Both the position numbers and the translations under genes were made by a program. A stretch of 64,000 bases of DNA from Allobosea sp. Its GTDB lineage: Bacteria; Pseudomonadota; Alphaproteobacteria; Rhizobiales; Beijerinckiaceae. The stretch covers positions 1 through 64,000 of the forward strand of contig NZ_JAUYTP010000058.1 in NCBI RefSeq assembly GCF_030695125.1, given 5' to 3'. This document shows, piece after piece, positions 44,674-54,221 of the stretch (its first letter is position 1; each line of letters opens with the position of its first letter). The notes beneath the pieces are model-generated. The model was not told where the DNA came from and did no database searches. It worked only from the letters and a program-made list of their open reading frames with translations.

Positions 44674-46137
44674 ATGCGTGACACGGTCCGCTTCCTCCTC
44701 GGCGACGCGCTGATCGAGATCGCAAACTGCGATCCGACGTTGACGGTGCTCGACTGGCTGCGGCTGGAGCGGCGCCTGACCGGCAGCAAGGAAGGCTGCG
44801 CCGAGGGTGATTGCGGCGCCTGCACGGTCGTCGTCGGCCGGCTCGATCGCGGTCGGCTGCGCTATGAGGCGATCAATGCCTGCATCCGCTTCCTGCCGAC
44901 GCTCGATGGCTGCCAGGTGCTGACGGTCGAGCATCTGAAAGGCCCGGACGGCAGCCTGCACCCGGTGCAGCAGGCGATGGTCGACTGTCACGGCTCGCAA
45001 TGCGGCTTCTGCACGCCGGGCATCGTGATGTCGCTCTTCGCGCTCTGGCTGAACGAGGATGCGCCATCGGTTGCGCGCATCGAGGATGCGCTGGCGGGGA
45101 ATCTCTGCCGCTGCACCGGCTACGAGCCGATCATCGCGGCAGCGCTGCGCATGTCATCCGGCGGCCATGACAGGCCGGACTACGAGGCGGTCACCGCGAG
45201 GCTGCATGATCTCGAAGACGACGAGACTCTCGCCCTCTCCGGCCCCGGCGGGCACTTCTTCGCCCCGGCGACCGTCGAGGAGCTGGCGGATCTGGTGGCC
45301 GCCCATCCCCAGGCGACGCTGGTCGCGGGCGCGACCGATGTCGGGCTCTGGGTGACGAAGGGCATGCGACGGCTCGACCCGGTCATCTCCCTCGGGCGCA
45401 TCGCGGCGCTGCGGGAGATCGCGGATCGGGGCGACCGCGTCGTCATCGGTGCGATGGCGACGCATGCGGAGGTTCGCCCCGTGCTGGCATCGCTTTCGCC
45501 GCAGCTCGACGAATTGATGCGCCGCTTCGGCGGCGAACAGGTCCGCAACGCCGGCACGATCGGCGGCAACATCGCCAATGGTTCGCCGATCGGCGATCTG
45601 CCGCCGGCGCTGATCGCGCTGGGGGCGACGCTCGTGCTGCGTCGTGGCGGCGAACAGCGCCAAATCCCCTTGGAGAACTTCTTCCTCGACTACCGCAAGC
45701 AGGACCGGCGCGAGGGCGAGTTCGTCGAGGCGGTGATCGTGCCCAGGCCGGGCCCCGATGCGCTGATCCATGTCTCGAAGATCTCGAAGCGCTTCGACGA
45801 GGACATCTCCGCCGTCTGCGGCGCCTTCCTGCTGCGGCTCAATTCCGCTGGCCGCATTGCGGAGGCCCGGCTGGCCTATGGCGGCATGGCGGGCACGCCC
45901 AAACGCGCCGCCGCCGCGGAAGCCGCGCTGACCGGCCGGCGCTGGGACGAGGCCGCCGTGAACGCTGCAATAGCCGCGCTGGCCAGCGATTTCACGCCGC
46001 TCAGTGACATGCGCGCCTCGGCCGGCTACCGGCTGACGGTCGCGGGGAACCTGCTGCGGCGGTTCCTGATCGAGACGACGCAGCCCGATGTCGAGACCCG
46101 CGTGGCCGGCCAACTCGCGGAGGCGGCCCATGGCTGA
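44674..46137 (+). CDS. xdhA: Xanthine dehydrogenase, FeS/FAD subunit
   Basis: The 487-residue protein has a plant-type [2Fe-2S] ferredoxin domain (GCAEGDCGACTVVVG), a second all-helical [2Fe-2S] domain (GSQCGFCTPGIVMSLF and GNLCRCTGYEPI), then a FAD domain (LVAGATDVGLWVTKG and NAGTIGGNIANGSPIGD). Length and order match bacterial XdhA. It passes electrons from the molybdenum subunit XdhB to NAD. Its stop overlaps the xdhB start by 8 bp. The start could also be ATG 44644; 44674 fits the family's N-terminus. Confidence 0.94.
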   Translation: MRDTVRFLLGDALIEIANCDPTLTVLDWLRLERRLTGSKEGCAEGDCGACTVVVGRLDRGRLRYEAINACIRFLPTLDGCQVLTVEHLKGPDGSLHPVQQAMVDCHGSQCGFCTPGIVMSLFALWLNEDAPSVARIEDALAGNLCRCTGYEPIIAAALRMSSGGHDRPDYEAVTARLHDLEDDETLALSGPGGHFFAPATVEELADLVAAHPQATLVAGATDVGLWVTKGMRRLDPVISLGRIAALREIADRGDRVVIGAMATHAEVRPVLASLSPQLDELMRRFGGEQVRNAGTIGGNIANGSPIGDLPPALIALGATLVLRRGGEQRQIPLENFFLDYRKQDRREGEFVEAVIVPRPGPDALIHVSKISKRFDEDISAVCGAFLLRLNSAGRIAEARLAYGGMAGTPKRAAAAEAALTGRRWDEAAVNAAIAALASDFTPLSDMRASAGYRLTVAGNLLRRFLIETTQPDVETRVAGQLAEAAHG

Positions 46138-48484
46138 TGCGCGCCGTCGGCTCGAAAGCGAAACCTCCGCAATGGTCGGAGCGCCGCGCATCCACGATTC
46201 CGCCACCCGCCATGTCGCGGGCGAGGCCGTCTATATCGACGACATCGCGGCGCCGGAGGGGCTGCTGCACGCCTATCTTGGTCTCAGCCGCATCGCCCAT
46301 GGCCGGCTGGTCTCGCTCGATCTCGCGCCCGTGCTGGCGGCGCCCGGCGTGGTCGCGGTGCTGACGGCGGCCGATATTCCCGGCGTCAACGACATCTCCT
46401 CGACGCATCGCCATGACGAGCCGGTCTTCGCGACGCAGACGATCCTGCATCACGGCCAGCCGCTCTTCGCCGTCGTCGCGCAGACGCGCCAGGCGGCGCG
46501 GGAGGCGGCGGCTCTGGCGCAGGCGGTCTATGAGGAGACCCCGCCCGTGCTCGACGTCGCGGCGGCCCGCGCGGCCGGCGGCAGGCTGGTGACCGACCCG
46601 CTCAAGCTCGAGCGCGGCGATGTCGCTGCCGCGCTGGCGGAAAGCCCGCGACGCCTCAAGGGCTCGATGACGATCGGCGGGCAGGATCATTTCTACCTCG
46701 AAAGCCAAATCGCGCTCGCGATTCCCGGCGAGGAGGAGGACATGCAGGTCTTCTCCTCGACGCAGCATCCCAGCGAAGTGCAGCACATGGTGGCGCAGGT
46801 GCTGGGCGTCGCCTCCCATGCCGTCACCGTCGAAGTCAGGCGCATGGGCGGCGGCTTCGGCGGCAAGGAGACCCAGTCCAATCTCTTCGCCTGCGTCGCC
46901 GCGCTCGCCGCGCGCAAGCTGAAGCGCCCCGTGAAGCTCCGGCCCGACCGCGACGACGACATGATCGTCACAGGCAAGCGGCACGACTTCGTCGTCGATT
47001 ACGAGATTGGCTTCGACGACGAGGGACGCATCCATGCGGTCGACGCGGTCTATGCGGCGCGCTGCGGCTGGAACGCGGATCTGTCGGGGCCGGTGACGGA
47101 CCGGGCGTTGTTCCACATGGACAATTGCTATTTCTACCCGGCGGTGCGGGGACGCTCCGAGCCGCTTTTGACGAACACCGTGTCGAACACGGCCTTCCGC
47201 GGCTTCGGCGGGCCGCAGGGCATGGTCGGGGCCGAGCGCTTCATCGAGGAGGTCGCCTTCGCGACCGGGCTCGACCCGCTGGAGGTGCGCCGGCGCAACC
47301 TCTATGGCGGCACGCCCGGCGAGGGGCCCGGCCGCGATCTGACGCCCTATCACCAGACGGTGACGGACAACATCGCGGGCGAGGTGATCGCACGGCTGGA
47401 GCGCTCCTGCGACTACCGCGCAAGGCAGGCAGCGATCCGCGAAGCGAATGCGAGAAGCCCGGTCGTGAAGCGCGGGATCGCGCTGACGCCGGTCAAGTTC
47501 GGCATCTCCTTCACGGCCACCTGGTACAATCAGGCCGGCGCCCTGGTGCATGTCTACACCGACGGTTCGGTGATGCTGAACCATGGCGGCACCGAGATGG
47601 GCCAGGGGCTTTACGTCAAGGTGGCGCAGGTGGTGGCGCAGGCCTTCGGCATCGGCCTCGACCAGGTCAAGATCACCGCGACGACGACCGGCAAAGTGCC
47701 CAACACCTCCGCTACCGCGGCCTCCTCCGGCTCCGATCTCAATGGCATGGCGGCGCTCGACGCCTGCGCGACGATCAAGGCGCGGCTGACCGAATTCGCC
47801 GCCCGGCACTGGCAGGAAAGCCCGGAGGCGATCGTCTTCCGGCCGGGCTTCGTGCAGGTCGGCGCCCGCGAGATCGCCTTCGCCGATCTGGTCAAGGCGG
47901 CCTATATCGGCCGCGTCCAGCTCTCGGCCACCGGCTTCTACGCGACGCCCAAGATCCATTGGGACCGCAAGGCCGGGCGCGGCCAGCCCTTCTACTATTT
48001 CGCCTATGGCGCGGCCGCCGCCGAGGTCGCGGTCGATACGCTGACCGGCGAATACAAGGTCGAGCGCGTCGACATCCTGCATGATTGCGGGACCTCGCTG
48101 AACCCGGCCATCGACAAGGGCCAGATCGAGGGCGGCTTCATCCAGGGCATGGGCTGGCTGACGACCGAGGAGCTGGTGTGGGATGCCAAGGGCGTGCTGA
48201 AGACGCATGCGCCCTCGACCTACAAGATCCCGGTCGCCTCCGACCGGCCCCGCATCTTCAACGTCGCACTGCTGGAGAACGCCCCCAATCGCGAGGCGAC
48301 GATCCACCGCTCCAAGGCGGTCGGCGAGCCGCCGCTGATGCTGGCGATCAGCGTGCTGCATGCGCTGTCGGATGCGGTCGCGAGCGTCGGGGGCCATCGG
48401 ATCTGCCCGCGGCTCGATGCGCCCGCCACGCCCGAGCGCGTGCTGGCGGCGGTGGAGCGGGTTCGGGCGGAGGCGGGTCGATGA
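46130..48484 (+). CDS. xdhB: Xanthine dehydrogenase, molybdopterin subunit
   Basis: ATG 46130 follows GGAGG. The 784-residue protein shows the molybdenum hydroxylase motifs: GQDHFYLESQIALA, RRMGGGFGGKETQ-type loop (MGGGFGGKET), FRGFGGPQGM, and the catalytic Glu in KAVGEPPLMLAIS at about residue 733. It oxidises hypoxanthine/xanthine to urate together with XdhA. It is flanked by overlaps: 8 bp with xdhA and ATGA with xdhC. Confidence 0.95.
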   Translation: MADARRRLESETSAMVGAPRIHDSATRHVAGEAVYIDDIAAPEGLLHAYLGLSRIAHGRLVSLDLAPVLAAPGVVAVLTAADIPGVNDISSTHRHDEPVFATQTILHHGQPLFAVVAQTRQAAREAAALAQAVYEETPPVLDVAAARAAGGRLVTDPLKLERGDVAAALAESPRRLKGSMTIGGQDHFYLESQIALAIPGEEEDMQVFSSTQHPSEVQHMVAQVLGVASHAVTVEVRRMGGGFGGKETQSNLFACVAALAARKLKRPVKLRPDRDDDMIVTGKRHDFVVDYEIGFDDEGRIHAVDAVYAARCGWNADLSGPVTDRALFHMDNCYFYPAVRGRSEPLLTNTVSNTAFRGFGGPQGMVGAERFIEEVAFATGLDPLEVRRRNLYGGTPGEGPGRDLTPYHQTVTDNIAGEVIARLERSCDYRARQAAIREANARSPVVKRGIALTPVKFGISFTATWYNQAGALVHVYTDGSVMLNHGGTEMGQGLYVKVAQVVAQAFGIGLDQVKITATTTGKVPNTSATAASSGSDLNGMAALDACATIKARLTEFAARHWQESPEAIVFRPGFVQVGAREIAFADLVKAAYIGRVQLSATGFYATPKIHWDRKAGRGQPFYYFAYGAAAAEVAVDTLTGEYKVERVDILHDCGTSLNPAIDKGQIEGGFIQGMGWLTTEELVWDAKGVLKTHAPSTYKIPVASDRPRIFNVALLENAPNREATIHRSKAVGEPPLMLAISVLHALSDAVASVGGHRICPRLDAPATPERVLAAVERVRAEAGR

Positions 48485-49335
48485 GTGTCTCCGCCTTCCT
48501 CGCCCGCCACCTCGCGGATGGCGCTATCCTCATGGCCCTCACCCGTGCCGCCGGGTCCACACCCCGCGAGGCCGGCGCGACGATGGCGGTGAGCGAAACC
48601 GGCGCGGCCGGGACGATCGGCGGCGGGCAGCTCGAGTTCCACTGCCTCGACATCGCCCGCGCGATGCTGGTGGCGGGCGAGACGGAGCGAGCGCTGGACA
48701 TTCCGCTCGGCCCCCAGATGGGCCAGTGCTGCGGCGGGCGGGTGCAGGTCTCGCTGCGGCGCGCGACATCGGCGGACCTCGCAATGCAGCTGGCGCGGGA
48801 GCGGGCCGAGGCCGGGACGCGCCCGGCCGTGCTGGTGTTCGGTGCCGGGCATACCGGGCGGGCCCTGGTCGAGGCGCTGGCCCCCCTGCCTTTCCAGGTG
48901 ACGCTGATCGACGATCGCGACGGCGTCATGGATGGGCTGCCGGCAGCGGTGACCTGCATCCGCATGGCCGATCCTGTCGCGGCCGTCGCCATGGCGCCGT
49001 CTGGTGCGGCCCATGTCGTTCTCACGCATAGCCACGCGCTCGACTACCGCCTGACCGAGGCCGCGCTGCAGCGGGGCGATGCCTCTTACGTCGGGATGAT
49101 CGGCTCGGCGACCAAGCGAGCGCGGTTCGAGGCCGGCTTCCTGCGCACCGGGGGACGACGCGAGGCGCTGTCCCGCCTCACCTGCCCGATCGGCGGCGCC
49201 GATGTGGACGACAAGCGGCCGCAGGTGATCGCGGCCTTGACGGCCGCCGAGCTGGTGCGGAGTTTGCTTCGGAAACAACAGGCTTCCCGAGGAGCCGGAG
49301 CGGAGGAACGGGCCGGCCATGACGCAACCGCCTGA
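48481..49335 (+). CDS. xdhC: Xanthine dehydrogenase accessory protein XdhC
   Basis: The real start is ATG 48481, overlapping the xdhB stop; the frame is open upstream by chance. The 284-residue protein has the XdhC features LTRAAGSTPREAGATM, GTIGGGQLEF, GQCCGGRVQV (Cys pair) and a Rossmann half with VFGAGHTGRALVEAL and YVGMIGSATKRARF. It binds and sulfurates molybdenum cofactor and inserts it into XdhB. Its 3' end overlaps the next ABC ATPase gene by 17 bp, tying purine oxidation to purine uptake. Confidence 0.93.
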   Translation: MSVSAFLARHLADGAILMALTRAAGSTPREAGATMAVSETGAAGTIGGGQLEFHCLDIARAMLVAGETERALDIPLGPQMGQCCGGRVQVSLRRATSADLAMQLARERAEAGTRPAVLVFGAGHTGRALVEALAPLPFQVTLIDDRDGVMDGLPAAVTCIRMADPVAAVAMAPSGAAHVVLTHSHALDYRLTEAALQRGDASYVGMIGSATKRARFEAGFLRTGGRREALSRLTCPIGGADVDDKRPQVIAALTAAELVRSLLRKQQASRGAGAEERAGHDATA

Positions 49336-50878
49336 CCAGACGGTTCGCCCCCGGCTTGCCCTGTCGGGCATCTCCAAGAGCTTCCCAGGTGTGAAGGCCA
49401 ACGAGGACATCAGCCTCAGCGTCCGCCCGGGCGAGATCCACGCTTTGCTCGGCGAGAACGGCGCCGGCAAGTCGACGCTGGTGAAGATCATCTACGGCGT
49501 GCAGCAGGCCGACAGCGGCACCATCGCCTGGGACGGCGCGCCGGTCTCGATCCCCTCGCCCAAGGCCGCGCGGCGGCTGGGCATCGGCATGGTCTTCCAG
49601 CACTTCTCGCTGTTCGACGCGATGACGGTGATCGAGAACATCGCGCTCGGTCTCGACGAGGCAGTCGACCGGGACGCGTTGAAGGCGCGCGTCGCGGCCA
49701 TCCTCGAAAGCTATTCGCTGCCGCTCGACCCCGAGCGCGAGGTCCATACGCTGTCGGTCGGCGAGCGGCAGCGCATCGAGATCGTGCGCTGCCTTTTACA
49801 GAATCCCCGGCTGCTGATCATGGACGAGCCGACCTCGGTGCTGACGCCGCAGGAGGTGGATAAGCTCTTCGGCACGCTGCGCCAGATCGCCGCGCAGGGC
49901 TGCGCGATCCTCTACATTTCGCACAAGCTCCACGAGATCAAGGCGCTGTGCGAGGCCGCCACGATCCTGCGGGCTGGCCGGGTCGTCGCGACCTGCGACC
50001 CGCGCGTCGAGAGCACGAAGCGCATGGCCGAGCTGATGATCGGCGCCGAGCTGCGCCAGATCGAGCATGGCGAAAGTGCCGGCGCCGGGCCGGTGCGGCT
50101 GTCGGTGTCCGGGCTGACGCTGCCGGGGGAGCCTCCCTTCGGCACTGACCTGCGCGCTGTCGCCTTCGAGGCGCGGGCCGGCGAGATCCTGGGCATCGCC
50201 GGCGTCGCCGGCAACGGCCAGTCCGAACTGCTGACGGCACTGTCCGGCGAACGGCCGGCGGACACGGCCGATGCGATCGCGCTCGACGGCAAGCCGGTGG
50301 GGCGGCTGGATGCGGGGGCGCGCCGGGCGCTCGGGCTCTGCTGCGTGCCCGAGGAGCGCAACGGCCATGCCGCGGTCCCCGATTTCTCGCTCGCCGACAA
50401 TGCGATCCTGACCGCGCGCCACCGCCTGCCGCTGACGCCGCTCGGGCTGATCAGCACGGGAGACGTCAACCGCTTCGCCGATGCGGTGATCAAGCGCTTC
50501 GACGTCCGCACCACCGGCACGGCGGCGCTGGCCCGCTCGCTCTCGGGCGGCAATCTCCAGAAGTTCATCATGGGTCGCGAGATCGGCCAGACGCCCGGCG
50601 TGCTCGTCGTCTGCCAGCCGACCTGGGGGGTCGATGCGGGGGCAGCGGCGGCGATCCGGCAGGAACTGGTCGATCTCGCCGCCAAGGGCTCTGCGGTGGT
50701 GGTGATCTCGCAGGATCTCGACGAACTGCTCGAGCTGGCCGACCGGCTCTGCGTCATCAATGAGGGCCGGCTCTCTGCCCCGCGCGCGGTGGCCAGCCTC
50801 GGCATCGATGAGATCGGCCTGATGATGGGCGGGGTGCATGGGGCCGCCTCGCAGCCGGGAGCGCCGGCCCATGCTTGA
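49319..50878 (+). CDS. BMP/nucleoside-type ABC importer ATPase (two NBDs)
   Basis: The 519-residue protein has two tandem ATPase halves, as in sugar/nucleoside (NupA, RbsA-like) importers. The first has Walker A GENGAGKSTLVKIIYG, a signature VGERQRIEIVRCL and Walker B LLIMDEPTSVLT. The second has a degenerate Walker A (GIAGVAGNGQSELLTALSG) and signature LSGGNLQKFIMGRE. Degeneration of the second site is normal for the family. It powers the permeases at 50871 and 52180. From its position after xdhABC the substrate is probably a purine or nucleoside. Confidence 0.92.
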   Translation: MTQPPDQTVRPRLALSGISKSFPGVKANEDISLSVRPGEIHALLGENGAGKSTLVKIIYGVQQADSGTIAWDGAPVSIPSPKAARRLGIGMVFQHFSLFDAMTVIENIALGLDEAVDRDALKARVAAILESYSLPLDPEREVHTLSVGERQRIEIVRCLLQNPRLLIMDEPTSVLTPQEVDKLFGTLRQIAAQGCAILYISHKLHEIKALCEAATILRAGRVVATCDPRVESTKRMAELMIGAELRQIEHGESAGAGPVRLSVSGLTLPGEPPFGTDLRAVAFEARAGEILGIAGVAGNGQSELLTALSGERPADTADAIALDGKPVGRLDAGARRALGLCCVPEERNGHAAVPDFSLADNAILTARHRLPLTPLGLISTGDVNRFADAVIKRFDVRTTGTAALARSLSGGNLQKFIMGREIGQTPGVLVVCQPTWGVDAGAAAAIRQELVDLAAKGSAVVVISQDLDELLELADRLCVINEGRLSAPRAVASLGIDEIGLMMGGVHGAASQPGAPAHA

Positions 50879-51935
50879 ATGGCGCCGCCGTCGCGAACCA
50901 AGCACGCTGATGCTCTGGCTCAGCCCCCTGATCGCAATCGGGCTGACGATGCTGCTCGGCATGATCGTGTTCACGGCGATGGGCTATGACGGCTTCCACG
51001 CGGTGGAGAGCATCTTCGTGACGCCCTTCGTCGAGCCGCAGCGCTGGCCCGATCTCGGCGTCAAGGCGGCGCCGCTGGTGATGATCGCGCTGGGGCTGGC
51101 GATCGGCTTCCGGGCCAATGTCTGGAACATCGGCGCCGAGGGCCAGTACATCATGGGCGCGATCGCCGGCACGGGCGTGGCCCTGGCGACGCACGGCATG
51201 ACCGGCTGGTGGATTCTCCCCGTGATGGCGCTGGCCGGCGTGCTCGGCGGCATGGCCTGGGCGGCCGTGCCGGCCTTCCTGCGCGTGCGGCTGCAGGTCA
51301 GCGAGATCCTGACCAGCCTGATGCTGACCTATGTCGCGGTGCAGGGCCTCTACTACCTGGTGCGTGGCCCCTGGAAGGACCCGGACGGCTTCAACTTTCC
51401 GCAGACGCGGATGTTCGGGGCCGACCAGACGCTGCCGGCGATCATGCCGGGCTCGCTCGTCCATCTCGGCATCCCCGCGGCGCTGCTGATCGCGCTCGTC
51501 GCCTGTCTGCTGATGGAGAAAACGACCGCCGGCTATGCGGTCAAGGTCGTGGGTCTGGCGCCTGCTGCCGCGCGCCATGGCGGCTTCAGCGCCGACCGGG
51601 TGACCTGGGCGACCCTGCTCGCCAGCGGCGGGCTGGCCGGGCTCGCCGGGCTGTTCGAGGCGGCCGGCCCCTTCGGGCAGCTGACCCCGCAATTCCCGAC
51701 CGGCTACGGCTTCACCGCGATCATCGTGGCGTTCCTCGGCCGGCTGAACCCGCTGGGTATCGTCTTCGGCGGCATCGTGCTGGCGGGAACCTATGTCGGT
51801 GGCGAGATCGCGCAGACGACCGTGCGGCTGCCGCAGGCGGCGACGGGCATGTTCCAGGCGCTGCTGCTGTTCGTGTTGCTGGCGACCGACGTGCTGGTGA
51901 AGTACCGCATCAGCTGGAAGGTGCGGGCGGCATGA
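50871..51935 (+). CDS. BMP/nucleoside-type ABC importer permease 1
   Basis: The 354-residue membrane protein has a basic cytoplasmic start (MLEWRRRREPS) and about eight or nine hydrophobic segments. WNIGAEGQYIMGAIAG and VKVVGLAPAAARHGG fit the NupB/YufP (BPD_transp_2) family. Its ATG overlaps the ATPase stop by 8 bp. It pairs with the second permease at 52180, from which it is separated by 244 bp of nested palindromic elements. Confidence 0.92.
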   Translation: MLEWRRRREPSTLMLWLSPLIAIGLTMLLGMIVFTAMGYDGFHAVESIFVTPFVEPQRWPDLGVKAAPLVMIALGLAIGFRANVWNIGAEGQYIMGAIAGTGVALATHGMTGWWILPVMALAGVLGGMAWAAVPAFLRVRLQVSEILTSLMLTYVAVQGLYYLVRGPWKDPDGFNFPQTRMFGADQTLPAIMPGSLVHLGIPAALLIALVACLLMEKTTAGYAVKVVGLAPAAARHGGFSADRVTWATLLASGGLAGLAGLFEAAGPFGQLTPQFPTGYGFTAIIVAFLGRLNPLGIVFGGIVLAGTYVGGEIAQTTVRLPQAATGMFQALLLFVLLATDVLVKYRISWKVRAA

Positions 51936-51959
51936 GGGCGCGCTCGACAACCTGCACCT

Positions 51960-52167
51960 GTCATTCCGGGGCGCTGCGCAGCAGCGAACCCGGAACCCAT
52001 GACGGGGTGCCCCCCTCCCGTCATTGCGAGCGCAGCGAAGCCATCCAGAGCGACGTGGAGCGTTCCCGTTCCTGGATTGCTTCGTCGCTGACGCTCCTCG
52101 CAATGACGGAAAGGTATCACCCGGTCGTGGGTTCCGGGTTCGCGCCTTTGGCGCGCCCCGGAATGAC
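51960..52167. repeat. Family A palindromic element, interrupted by a family B element
   Basis: The outer unit starts GTCATTCCGGGGCGCTGCGC at 51960, runs through GGAACCCATGACGGGGTG, is interrupted, and resumes CACCCGGTCGTGGGTTCC to end GCCCCGGAATGAC at 52167. Without the insert (about 52020-52107) it would be about the same length as the other family A copies. It lies between two permease genes of one transporter operon, and its end contributes to the AGGGG region before ATG 52180. Confidence 0.88.
52020..52107. repeat. Family B palindromic element nested in a family A element
   Basis: 88 bp, starting GTCATTGCGAGCGCAGCGAA and ending GCTCCTCGCAATGAC, with paired inner arms around GCCATCCAG/CTGGATTGC. 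It closely matches the free-standing family B copy at 26920-27003. Its position inside the loop of a family A element shows that family B units can move or were inserted later. Confidence 0.88.
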
Positions 52168-52179
52168 AGGGGTCGCGTT

Positions 52180-53103
52180 ATGACGACCGCCATCCTCGTC
52201 TCGATCCTGATGACCCTCGTTGCCGCCTCGACGCCGATCCTGCTGGCGGCGCTGGGGGAACTCGTCACGGAAAAGTCCGGCGTCCTCAATCTCGGCGTCG
52301 AGGGCATGATGCTGTGCGGCGCGGTGGCGGGCTTCGCGGTCGCGTTCAGCACCGGCAGCACGATGCTCGGCCTCCTGGCGGCGGTGATGGCGGGCGTGGC
52401 CACCGCCATGGTCTTCGCCGTACTCACGCTGTCGCTGACGGCCAACCAGGTCGCGACGGGGCTGGCGCTGACGATCTTCGGCATCGGCGCCTCCTCGCTG
52501 ATCGGCGCGGGCTTCGTCGGCCGCACGATCACGCGGCTCGGCCCGGTGTTTCCGGCCGCGCTCTCGGAGCATCCCCTGCTGCGTGCCATCTTCGGCCACG
52601 ACATCGTGGTCTATCTCTCGCTCGCGCTGGTGCTCGGCGTCAGCCTGTTCCTGCGCAAGACGCGGCCTGGCCTGATCCTTCGGGCCGTCGGCGAGAACGA
52701 TGCCTCGGCCCATGCGATCGGCTACCCCGTCATCGCCATCCGCTATGCGGCGATCGCCTTCGGCGGGGCGCTGGCGGGGCTGGGCGGGGCCTATTTCTCG
52801 CTGGCGCTGACACCGATGTGGGCCGACGGGCTCACCGCCGGTCGGGGCTGGATCGCACTCGCGCTCGTCGTCTTCGCCGCCTGGCGGCCGGGCCGCCTGC
52901 TGCTCGGCGCCTATCTGTTCGGTGCGGTGATGACGCTGGAGCTCCAGGCCAAGGCGGCCGGCATCACCTGGCTCGCGCCCGAGCTTCTTGCGATGACGCC
53001 CTATCTTGCGACCGTCGCGGTTCTGACCATGATGTCGCTGGGTCGCAGGGCGGGCCGGGCGAATGCGCCGGCCTGCCTCGGCAAGCCATTCTCGGCGTCG
53101 TGA
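52180..53103 (+). CDS. BMP/nucleoside-type ABC importer permease 2
   Basis: ATG 52180 gives a 307-residue membrane protein with about eight hydrophobic segments and the family's GELVTEKSGVLNLGVEGMML opening, GENDASAHAIGYPV and LGGAYFSLALTPMW. These are hallmarks of NupC/YufQ permeases. Earlier in-frame starts would be encoded by the palindromic element and are rejected. It completes the membrane part with the permease at 50871. Confidence 0.92.
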   Translation: MTTAILVSILMTLVAASTPILLAALGELVTEKSGVLNLGVEGMMLCGAVAGFAVAFSTGSTMLGLLAAVMAGVATAMVFAVLTLSLTANQVATGLALTIFGIGASSLIGAGFVGRTITRLGPVFPAALSEHPLLRAIFGHDIVVYLSLALVLGVSLFLRKTRPGLILRAVGENDASAHAIGYPVIAIRYAAIAFGGALAGLGGAYFSLALTPMWADGLTAGRGWIALALVVFAAWRPGRLLLGAYLFGAVMTLELQAKAAGITWLAPELLAMTPYLATVAVLTMMSLGRRAGRANAPACLGKPFSAS

Positions 53104-53133
53104 CGCCGCAACCAACCAGGGGAGACGCGTAGC

Positions 53134-54216
53134 ATGACCTCCATCATCACCCGCCGCCGGTTCAATTTCGGAGCCGGCGCCACCGCCGCTACCCTGCCGC
53201 TGATCGGCGGCGGGGCGTCCGCCCAGGCGCCGCTGGGCGTCGGCTTTATCTATGTCGGCCCGGTCGGCGACCATGGCTGGACCTGGACCCATGACCAGGG
53301 CCGGCTGGCGCTGGAGAAGGAGTACGGGGCGAAGATCAAGACCAGCTTCATCGAGAAGGTGGCGGAGGGCCCCGATGCAGCGCGCGCGATCCGCCAGCTC
53401 GCCCAGGCCGGCAACCAGCTGATCTTCACGACCTCGTTCGGGTTCATGAACCCGACCATCCAGGTCGCCAAGCAGTTCCCCAACCTGAAGTTCGAGCACG
53501 CGACCGGCTATCAGCGCGCCGAGAACGTCGCGACCTACAATGCCCGCTTCTACGAGGGCCGCGCTGTCATCGGCACCATCGCCGGGCACATGTCGAAGTC
53601 CGGCCAGGCCGGCTACATCGCCTCCTTCCCGATTCCGGAGGTGGTGATGGGCATCAACGCCTTCACGCTCGCCGCCCGCAAGGTGAACCCGAACTTCAGG
53701 ACCAAGGTGATCTGGGCCTCGACCTGGTACGACCCCGCCAAGGAGGCCGACGCCGCCAAGGCGCTGATCGACCAGGGTTGCGACATCATCACCCAGCACA
53801 CCGATTCGGCGGCGGCTCTCCAGGCGGCCGAGCAGCGCGGCGTCTTCGCCTTCGGCCAGGCCTCCGACATGAAGGCCTTCGCCCCCAAGGCGCATCTGAC
53901 CGCGATCGTCGACGACTGGTCGGGCTACTACATCAAGCGCGTCAAGGAGGTGATGGACGGCAGCTGGAAGAGCGGCGACGTCTGGCACGGCATCAAGGAC
54001 GGCATGGTCAAGATCGCGCCCTATAACGACGCCGTGACGCCGGCTGCGCGCGCCGCTGCCGATGCGGTCACGAAGGGCATCGTCGCCGGCACGCTCCACC
54101 CCTTCACCGGGGAACTGAAGGACCAGAAGGGCGAAGTCCGCCTGAAGGCCGGCGAGACGGCGTCGGACGCGATCCTGTCCAAGATGGATTGGTATGTCGA
54201 TGGCGTGCAGGCGTGA
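53134..54216 (+). CDS. BMP family ABC substrate-binding protein
   Basis: The 360-residue protein has a signal with TRRRFNFGAGATAATLP, Tat-like because of the consecutive Arg and Phe, ending near GASAQ. The mature part (GFIYVGPVGDHGWTWTHDQG, ATGYQRAENVATYNARFYEG) matches BMP/PnrA-like receptors for nucleosides and purines. Being last in the xdhABC-importer run, it probably captures a purine such as xanthine, hypoxanthine, guanine or a nucleoside. A ribosome binding site GGGGAGACG precedes it. Confidence 0.9.
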   Translation: MTSIITRRRFNFGAGATAATLPLIGGGASAQAPLGVGFIYVGPVGDHGWTWTHDQGRLALEKEYGAKIKTSFIEKVAEGPDAARAIRQLAQAGNQLIFTTSFGFMNPTIQVAKQFPNLKFEHATGYQRAENVATYNARFYEGRAVIGTIAGHMSKSGQAGYIASFPIPEVVMGINAFTLAARKVNPNFRTKVIWASTWYDPAKEADAAKALIDQGCDIITQHTDSAAALQAAEQRGVFAFGQASDMKAFAPKAHLTAIVDDWSGYYIKRVKEVMDGSWKSGDVWHGIKDGMVKIAPYNDAVTPAARAAADAVTKGIVAGTLHPFTGELKDQKGEVRLKAGETASDAILSKMDWYVDGVQA

Positions 54217-54221
54217 GGCCT

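Noticed and set aside
46001..48397. A 798-codon minus-strand frame opposite xdhB
   Set aside because: It mirrors the codon pattern of xdhB and resembles no protein family; it is an antisense shadow.
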